From positions 309,754 through 373,753 of the forward strand of contig DIXF01000002.1 in assembly GCA_002448235.1 (NCBI GenBank): DNA of 64,000 nucleotides. Reading direction: 5' to 3'. The position numbers and the translations under genes were made by a program. This document shows, one piece after another, positions 59,315 through 64,000 of the stretch. This DNA comes from Syntrophaceae bacterium UBA6087 (GTDB lineage Bacteria; Desulfobacterota; Desulfomonilia; UBA1062). Under the pieces are notes generated by a model, which saw only the letters and a list, made by a program, of their open reading frames with translations, had not been told where the DNA came from and searched no databases. Within the stretch, counting starts at the first letter, position 1, and every line of letters begins with the position of its first letter.

Positions 59315-60123
59315 TTCACGATCCTGTGGATGTCGGAGAGCTTCTTCAGAAGGAGCTCCAGCTCTCCGAGAGGCAGCGAGTTCGGACCGTCGCTCAAGGC
59401 ATGGTCGGGGTCGTTGTGCACCTCCATGAAGAGGGCGTCCACGCCGAAGGCAACCCCTGCCCTCGCCAGCGAAGGGATGAACTCCCGGTTTCCTCCCGAG
59501 GAATCCCCTTTCCCTCCGGGCAGCTGCAGGCTGTGGGTTACATCCAGAACGACCGGTTTGCCCAGCGATCTCATGACGCCTAAGCTCCTCAAGTCACACA
59601 CGAGGTTGTTGTACCCGAAGAACGATCCCCGCTCCGTCAGGAGGATACGCTCGTTTCCGGTGGTTTCGACTTTCTTTACGGCATGGTCCATATCCCAGGG
59701 CGCCATGTACTGACCTTTTTTGATGTTTACCGGCAATCCTGTTTTCCCTGCAGATATGAGGATATCGGTCTGCCTACAGAGGAAGGCCGGGATCTGGATG
59801 AGGTCTGCGACCTTCGCTGCTTGGGCCGCCTGTGACGCGTCGTGAATATCCGTGGTAACGGGGATGCCGAATTCGGCCTTGACCCCGGCAAGGATCTCAA
59901 GGCCGGCCTCGATCCCCGGCCCCCGGTAGGAGTGAACGGAGGAGCGGTTTGCCTTATCGAACGAGGCTTTGAAAATAAACGGCGTTTTCGTCCGCGACGT
60001 GATCTCCAGGATGGACTCCGCCATGAGGCGGACATGATCCCGCGACTCGATCACGCACGGCCCCGCTATGAGGACCAGGTCTCCCGAACCGATCGGTATC
60101 GTCCCTACGGTAACCGGCTTCAT
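59311..60123 (-). CDS. kdsA: 3-deoxy-8-phosphooctulonate synthase KdsA
   Basis: 270 aa. It condenses phosphoenolpyruvate with arabinose-5-phosphate. Motifs: LIAGPCVIESRD at the N-terminus (Cys of the metal-dependent class present in GPCV), FKASFDKANRSS, GIPVTTDIHD and LDVTHSLQLPGG. It is the first gene of the kdsA-to-ptsN operon, which joins Kdo synthesis to LPS export and RpoN. Confidence 0.96.
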   Translation of the reverse strand: MKPVTVGTIPIGSGDLVLIAGPCVIESRDHVRLMAESILEITSRTKTPFIFKASFDKANRSSVHSYRGPGIEAGLEILAGVKAEFGIPVTTDIHDASQAAQAAKVADLIQIPAFLCRQTDILISAGKTGLPVNIKKGQYMAPWDMDHAVKKVETTGNERILLTERGSFFGYNNLVCDLRSLGVMRSLGKPVVLDVTHSLQLPGGKGDSSGGNREFIPSLARAGVAFGVDALFMEVHNDPDHALSDGPNSLPLGELELLLKKLSDIHRIVK

Positions 60124-60416
60124 GATGTCCCCTTGAGCGGCGGGAGGCCGGTCCGGCTTCCCTGTGGCGTTTCCGGCCGTACGGCCATGGAGAAGAGCTT
60201 TCCGTTCCCATGTTTTCTCATGAAGAAAGATTTATCCCATGGCACCGAGGGGTGTCAAGCAAGATACGGTGTAGCGCTAGCAAATGCCCTGCCATTTATG
60301 GATCCGGCAAGGAGGCGGGCGGGGATCCAAGGGGTTGGAATTCTTCAACACGCTGGTAATCGGTTTCGATTTGGTTTACTAATTGAAACCAGCACGTCTC
60401 AGGAGGATATCGGAGT

Positions 60417-61223
60417 ATGAACGGACACGCTGCAACGGATATCTGGAAGTCTCTTCAGGAGGTCAGGACCAAGGCCCCTGTCGTCCACAGCATCACCAAC
60501 TATGTGGTCATGAACAGCACGGCCAATGCCCTCCTTGCCGTCGGCGCCTCGCCGGTTATGGCCCATGCCGAAGAAGAGGTCTCCGACATGGTGGAAATTG
60601 CATCCGCGCTGGTCATCAACATCGGAACCCTGAGCAGAGAGTGGGTGAAATCCATGTTCCGTGCTGCGGAGAAGGCAAAATCCCGGAGCATCCCCATCAT
60701 TCTCGATCCTGTGGGCGCAGGAGCGACCCCCTATCGCACCGGGACCGCGCGCGAGATAGTCCGCGCATTCCGGCCGGAGATCATCCGGGGAAACGCCTCC
60801 GAGGTCATGGCCCTGTCCGAAGACGCGGCAAGGACCAAAGGTGTCGACAGCTCGGAGACTTCCCACGCGGCTGTCTCTGCCGCCCGGTGCATCCACGAGG
60901 CATACGGGTCGGTCGTATGCATCAGCGGTGAAACGGATTATCTCATCGGCCGCGGCCCGGTTGCAAAAGTTCGAAACGGCCACCCCATGATGACCCGCGT
61001 GACGGGCATGGGATGTGCTGCGACAGCCCTGTGCGGAGCCTTTGCATCCGTCGACGGCGAGTATGTTCGCGCAGCCGCGCATGCCATGGCCGTTATGGGC
61101 ATTGCAGGAGAGATCGCCGCGGAGGGAGCGGATGGGCCCGGTACGCTGCAGGTGCGGTTTCTCGATGCCCTGTACCGCTTGACCGGCGAAGACATCGATG
61201 CCCGCCTGAAACTGGAGGTTTGA
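60417..61223 (+). CDS. thiM: Hydroxyethylthiazole kinase
   Basis: 268 aa. It phosphorylates hydroxyethylthiazole for thiamine salvage. VHSITNYVVMNSTANALLA at the N-terminus, ILDPVGAGATPYR (~103), ISGETDYL and GMGCAATALCGAF (catalytic Cys region, ~198) are family marks. AGGAGG lies upstream of the ATG. I looked for a TPP riboswitch in the 290 bases upstream and do not see one. Followed after one base by thiE. Confidence 0.95.
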   Translation: MNGHAATDIWKSLQEVRTKAPVVHSITNYVVMNSTANALLAVGASPVMAHAEEEVSDMVEIASALVINIGTLSREWVKSMFRAAEKAKSRSIPIILDPVGAGATPYRTGTAREIVRAFRPEIIRGNASEVMALSEDAARTKGVDSSETSHAAVSAARCIHEAYGSVVCISGETDYLIGRGPVAKVRNGHPMMTRVTGMGCAATALCGAFASVDGEYVRAAAHAMAVMGIAGEIAAEGADGPGTLQVRFLDALYRLTGEDIDARLKLEV

Positions 61224-61224
61224 G

Positions 61225-61854
61225 ATGCGGGGTCTCTACCTGGTGACGGATCGGACGCTCTGCGGCGCGAGAACCGTAGAAGATGTCGTGCTGCACGCGG
61301 TAAAAGGCGGTGTTTCCTGCGTTCAGCTCCGCGAGAAGGACCTCCCGACCCGCATGTTCGTCGAGCAGGCGCAAAGATTGAAAAGCCTGCTTGCCTCTCT
61401 GCACGTACCGCTCATCATCAACGACAGGGTAGATGTCGCCCTTGCAGCAGGGGCTGACGGCGTTCATATCGGCCAGGGCGACATGCCCTATGAAATCGCG
61501 AGACAGCTCCTGGGGCCGCACGCAATCATCGGCCTTTCCGTGGAAACATGGGAGGATGTGGAAAAGGCACAAACGCTCGATGTCGATTATCTCGGCGTGA
61601 GTCCGATCTTTCAAACGCCCACCAAGACCGATACCAAAGATGCCTGGGGTCTTGGCGGCATAACCCGGATCAGGGCATACTCCAGACATCCCCTGGTAGC
61701 CATCGGAGGACTGAACCGGACAAATGCCGCCGCTGCCGTCCACGCAGGGGCGGATTCCGTTGCCGTAGTCTCGGCCCTGTGCAGCGTTCCCGATCCCATG
61801 CCGGCAGCCCGCGTGCTCTTTGAAATCGTCGACCGGGCCCTCCGGGAAAGATGA
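61225..61854 (+). CDS. thiE: Thiamine-phosphate synthase
   Basis: 209 aa. It joins the thiazole and pyrimidine phosphates. LYLVTDR at the N-terminus, VQLREKDLPT, INDRVDVALAAGADGVHIGQGDMP (INDRVDVAL; DGVHIGQGD) and GVSPIFQTPTKTD are diagnostic; GGLNRTNAAA binds phosphate. Its ATG starts one base after the thiM stop. With ThiM it forms a two-gene salvage unit ended by a strong terminator. Confidence 0.95.
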   Translation: MRGLYLVTDRTLCGARTVEDVVLHAVKGGVSCVQLREKDLPTRMFVEQAQRLKSLLASLHVPLIINDRVDVALAAGADGVHIGQGDMPYEIARQLLGPHAIIGLSVETWEDVEKAQTLDVDYLGVSPIFQTPTKTDTKDAWGLGGITRIRAYSRHPLVAIGGLNRTNAAAAVHAGADSVAVVSALCSVPDPMPAARVLFEIVDRALRER

Positions 61855-61898
61855 TTTCCTGACGGCAATATTTACGGCGAGTGACTTCTCAGTAAAGG

Positions 61899-61939
61899 CA
61901 GGAGGCCCCGGATAACCGGGGCCTCCTGTTTTGTTGTTT
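61899..61939 (+). terminator. Strong intrinsic terminator after thiE
   Basis: A perfect 13-bp stem CAGGAGGCCCCGG/CCGGGGCCTCCTG (61899-61911 and 61916-61928) with an ATAA loop, followed by TTTTGTTGTTT. Confidence 0.92.
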
Positions 61940-61966
61940 CGAGGTGAAAGAGCTTAGCTGTGTGGG

Positions 61967-63268
61967 TTAATCTTCGTCGTCATACTGAGGAGGTCTCTGG
62001 GCCTCGGGCGGGACCTCTGAGGCGATGGATCTGTTGATGCCCTTGGCGAGGATGGCCGCGATGGAGAAGAGGATGACCATGGCGCCGAAGAGGATGATGA
62101 CGATAGTGGCGAGCCATACCTGGCCTTCCTTCTCGATCTTCTCGCTGGCGAGTTTGGCCTGCTCGTTGAACTTCTCGACGTCAACGCCTAAGGCTACGAA
62201 CCCGAAGCCTGCGGGCTTGGGATAGCCTTCCGTATAGAAGGGAATGGGGGCATAGGCCACCATCTTGGTGTGCCCTTCAAACGTATAGGTCTTGATGCCG
62301 GGTTTGCCCTGCAGCGCCTCGCGGGCAATCTCCGGCAGCGCAGGATCGATGCCGTCGATGGTGATGAGGTTGATCACCTCTTCGCCTCTCTTCTTCATCT
62401 CGTCATAGTTGACGGGATTGACCGCCGGCACCGGCGTGCCGTCCGGGTAGAGGCCCGTGATGTGATAATCGAGCGGGTGGGCGATGACAAAGCCGCGGGA
62501 GTCTACCATGTAGGCATAGTTGCCCGTTGAGGCGTCTGCCTTGATGACATACTCGGGCTCGGTCGGGACGATGTTGTCGGTGTACCTTGCGAGGTGGCGT
62601 GCATCGAGTGTCAAGCTTACCACCCCGATGAATCCCTGCTTGTCGAACAGCGGTGTCGCCATCCGAATGATCCCCTTGAATCTCTTCCCTTGCTCGTACT
62701 CAGCCTTGTTCACATACCATCCGGTCACGTGAGACACATAGACCTGACCCTTGTCCAGGGACCTTGCCTTGAGGAAGTAATCCTCGTTTTTATAGGTCGT
62801 ACCGGCAGGATCGCTCACATCGACCAGGGCTGTGCCCGGGACCGGCTTGCCGTCTTGGATCTTGATGACCTCCCGGCCGCTTCTGTCGATGAACGACATC
62901 TCCAGGTACAAGGGCAGCTGCTCCTTGACGATGCCTTCATCGGTTTTTACCCATAAGGCGCTCGTCTTGGTGGCTAAGAACTCCTTGTATGCGGAAGCAG
63001 TGGCCGGAATGATGGTGGCGATAAGCGCATCCTTCTGGCGCTCGCGCAGGAAATCGGCGATGTTCTGGCCCAGATCGACCGCGCGCATCTGGATCTCGGA
63101 CTGAGACTTCTGATCCAGAGCAGACACGGTCCCTGACTTGGACATGCCGCCGAAATGGACGATGCTGAAGGCAATGAGGGAAGATATGAGTAATAAGGGG
63201 ATAACCACGAGCAGGAAAAATAACCTCGCAACCGTGAGAATGCGACTTCCTTTGATTGTTTCAGGCAT
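61967..63268 (-). CDS. Membrane-anchored Cache (PDC) sensor protein without output domain
   Basis: 433 aa. A first membrane helix (~13-38, ARLFFLLVVIPLLLISSLIAF), a large periplasmic double-Cache-like region (~60-370: LYLEMSFIDRSGREVIKI, GVVSLTLDARHLARY, YMVDSRGFVIAHP) and a second helix (~385-412). Only ~20 cytoplasmic residues follow (EVPPEAQRPPQYDDED), so there is no kinase, HAMP, MCP or cyclase domain. AAGGGGG precedes the ATG. It could act through a partner protein; none is evident nearby. The ligand is unknown. Confidence 0.85.
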   Translation of the reverse strand: MPETIKGSRILTVARLFFLLVVIPLLLISSLIAFSIVHFGGMSKSGTVSALDQKSQSEIQMRAVDLGQNIADFLRERQKDALIATIIPATASAYKEFLATKTSALWVKTDEGIVKEQLPLYLEMSFIDRSGREVIKIQDGKPVPGTALVDVSDPAGTTYKNEDYFLKARSLDKGQVYVSHVTGWYVNKAEYEQGKRFKGIIRMATPLFDKQGFIGVVSLTLDARHLARYTDNIVPTEPEYVIKADASTGNYAYMVDSRGFVIAHPLDYHITGLYPDGTPVPAVNPVNYDEMKKRGEEVINLITIDGIDPALPEIAREALQGKPGIKTYTFEGHTKMVAYAPIPFYTEGYPKPAGFGFVALGVDVEKFNEQAKLASEKIEKEGQVWLATIVIILFGAMVILFSIAAILAKGINRSIASEVPPEAQRPPQYDDED

Positions 63269-63368
63269 GAATTTTTCCCCCTTATCGTTAAAACGTTGTC
63301 CGTATAAACTTAAGCCGTTTTGTGAAAAGCACTTTTATATATACTCTCCCGTACATGTCTTCAAAGCA

Positions 63369-63746
63369 TCAACCGAACAAGAAAGCCTTGAACGGGTTCA
63401 CAAAGAGGAGAATAAGAGAAATGACCAGAGAATAGATGGCGATGGACTCGGCCATGGCCATACCGACCATCATGGTCATCATGATCTTACCCTGTGCGGC
63501 TGGGTTTCTGCCCACTGCCTCTGATGCGCCGGCCGCCGCGTTACCGATGCCTGCGCCCGCGCCGATACACCCTAAGCCGATGGCCAGACCTGCGCCGATC
63601 ATGGCGCCTACCGAGAAGATAACCTTTACATAAGGAGCCTGCTGCGGGATGACGTCGGCTGCAAAGGCTGCGATCGGGGAGGCTATGATCCACACGAAGG
63701 CTGTTGCTGCAAAGGATACTAAGATTTTAGCTGTGTTACGATACAT
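63369..63746 (-). CDS. atpE: ATP synthase F0 subunit c
   Basis: 125 aa, longer than the usual ~80 because of an N-terminal signal-like extension (~1-30, ending AAFAAD). Two hairpin helices follow: GAGLAIGLGCIGAGAGIGNAA then a polar loop RNPAAQG, and MMVGMAMAESIAIYSLVISL with the ion-carrying Glu. AAAGGAG precedes the ATG. The rest of the ATP synthase operon must lie beyond the window end. Confidence 0.95.
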   Translation of the reverse strand: MYRNTAKILVSFAATAFVWIIASPIAAFAADVIPQQAPYVKVIFSVGAMIGAGLAIGLGCIGAGAGIGNAAAGASEAVGRNPAAQGKIMMTMMVGMAMAESIAIYSLVISLILLFVNPFKAFLFG

Positions 63747-63939
63747 GATATTCTCCTTTCTTTGTGCAATAGTTTTCGTACCGTATGCACCGAGAAGTTA
63801 AATCCTCAATGCTTATACCTACTTCAGCAATAGATATGCCACTTCCCAAACCCAAAGGCAAAAAACTTCCAATCCCTTGATTCATAACCGCTTTCACCCC
63901 ACTCCCTGCCTGCCCATCCCCCCGCCTCACCCCCGCTTC

Positions 63940-63980
63940 CGTTCAACGTATCGTTCAATCCCTCCCCCCTCCGTTGAACG
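63940..63980. repeat. Three CGTTCAA units, two as an inverted repeat
   Basis: CGTTCAACG (63940-63948) and CGTTGAACG (63972-63980) form a 9-bp inverted repeat around a pyrimidine-rich spacer that holds another CGTTCAA (63952-63958). It lies ~200 bases upstream of atpE in a C-rich stretch with no supported gene; operator or hairpin, unknown. Confidence 0.45.
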
Positions 63981-64000
63981 AAAAGTAAAGACCGGCCAGG

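Noticed and set aside
60124..60416. TPP riboswitch expected upstream of thiM
   Set aside because: The conserved CTGAGA and the later ACCTGATCTGGATAAT-like segments are absent from this stretch.
63736..63930. Small minus-strand open frame upstream of atpE
   Set aside because: It has no ribosome site or family resemblance, overlaps the atpE start and sits in a low-complexity C-rich region.

Overview
The window reads as a chromosomal segment of a Gram-negative anaerobe, most likely a deltaproteobacterial (Desulfobacterota) lineage. Evidence for this: a complete Kdo/Lpt outer-membrane block beside rpoN; a three-subunit anaerobic glycerol-3-phosphate dehydrogenase (glpABC); an archaeal-type phosphoglycerate mutase (ApgM); an ADP-forming acyl-CoA synthetase beta-type protein; a PSP1 protein next to metG; tandem c-di-GMP-I-like riboswitches; and many two-component/second-messenger proteins. 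The species is an inference; no rRNA or tRNA gene is present to anchor it. Base composition looks fairly even (mid-50s % GC by eye). I see no insertion sequence, prophage or CRISPR array.

Layout. 1-8000: the end of a chemotaxis receptor, a secreted LysM/DUF4015 glycoside-hydrolase-like protein, a leftward operon (receiver protein, glgC, rimO, kdsD) and an ExbB/ExbD pair. 8270-17065: a rightward housekeeping run (PSP1 protein, metG, an HDOD/GGDEF signalling trio, purB, pyrE, tsaD, rsmA). 17066-20121: a subtilisin-like protease behind a sigma-54 promoter with phased upstream repeats, and a thiolase. 20272-27671: xerC-hslV-hslU, an OB-HD nuclease-like protein, AMMECR1, a methyltransferase, HtrA and Dtd. 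27684-33204: an arsR-trxB-trxA redox operon with a visible promoter and operator, a small outer-membrane protein, and a COG3014/YcfL/LpoB lipoprotein trio. 33302-38860: ilvE, a 1073-residue adenylate cyclase/AAA/TPR protein, then three tandem c-di-GMP-I-type aptamers in front of a small secreted GQAG-motif protein. 38949-41079: queE-queC-queF (7-deazaguanine). 41277-45359: acyl-CoA synthetase subunit, dus, apgM, ddl. 45425-52056: two glycine-zipper proteins, transketolase and glpABC. 52267-54449: divergent mpgP and a cyclase-FHA protein, then tatA. 54644-60123: the leftward operon kdsA-kdsC-lptC-lptA-lptB-rpoN-hpf-ptsN. 60417-61854: thiM-thiE. 61967-63746: a Cache-domain membrane protein and atpE.

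How it fits together. The envelope is served by KdsD/KdsA/KdsC (Kdo synthesis), LptA/B/C (LPS export), LpoB-type lipoproteins and Ddl (peptidoglycan), ExbBD, HtrA and TatA. Signalling is dense: a GGDEF protein could feed c-di-GMP to the riboswitch array, two class III cyclases could make cAMP, and RpoN could drive the protease promoter. The best candidates for new biology are the triple riboswitch array with its uncharacterised secreted output, the sigma-54 protease unit with a Gly-rich/Cys sorting tail, and a set of promoters whose -10 elements lie only 6-8 nt from start codons lacking Shine-Dalgarno sequences (probable leaderless mRNAs).
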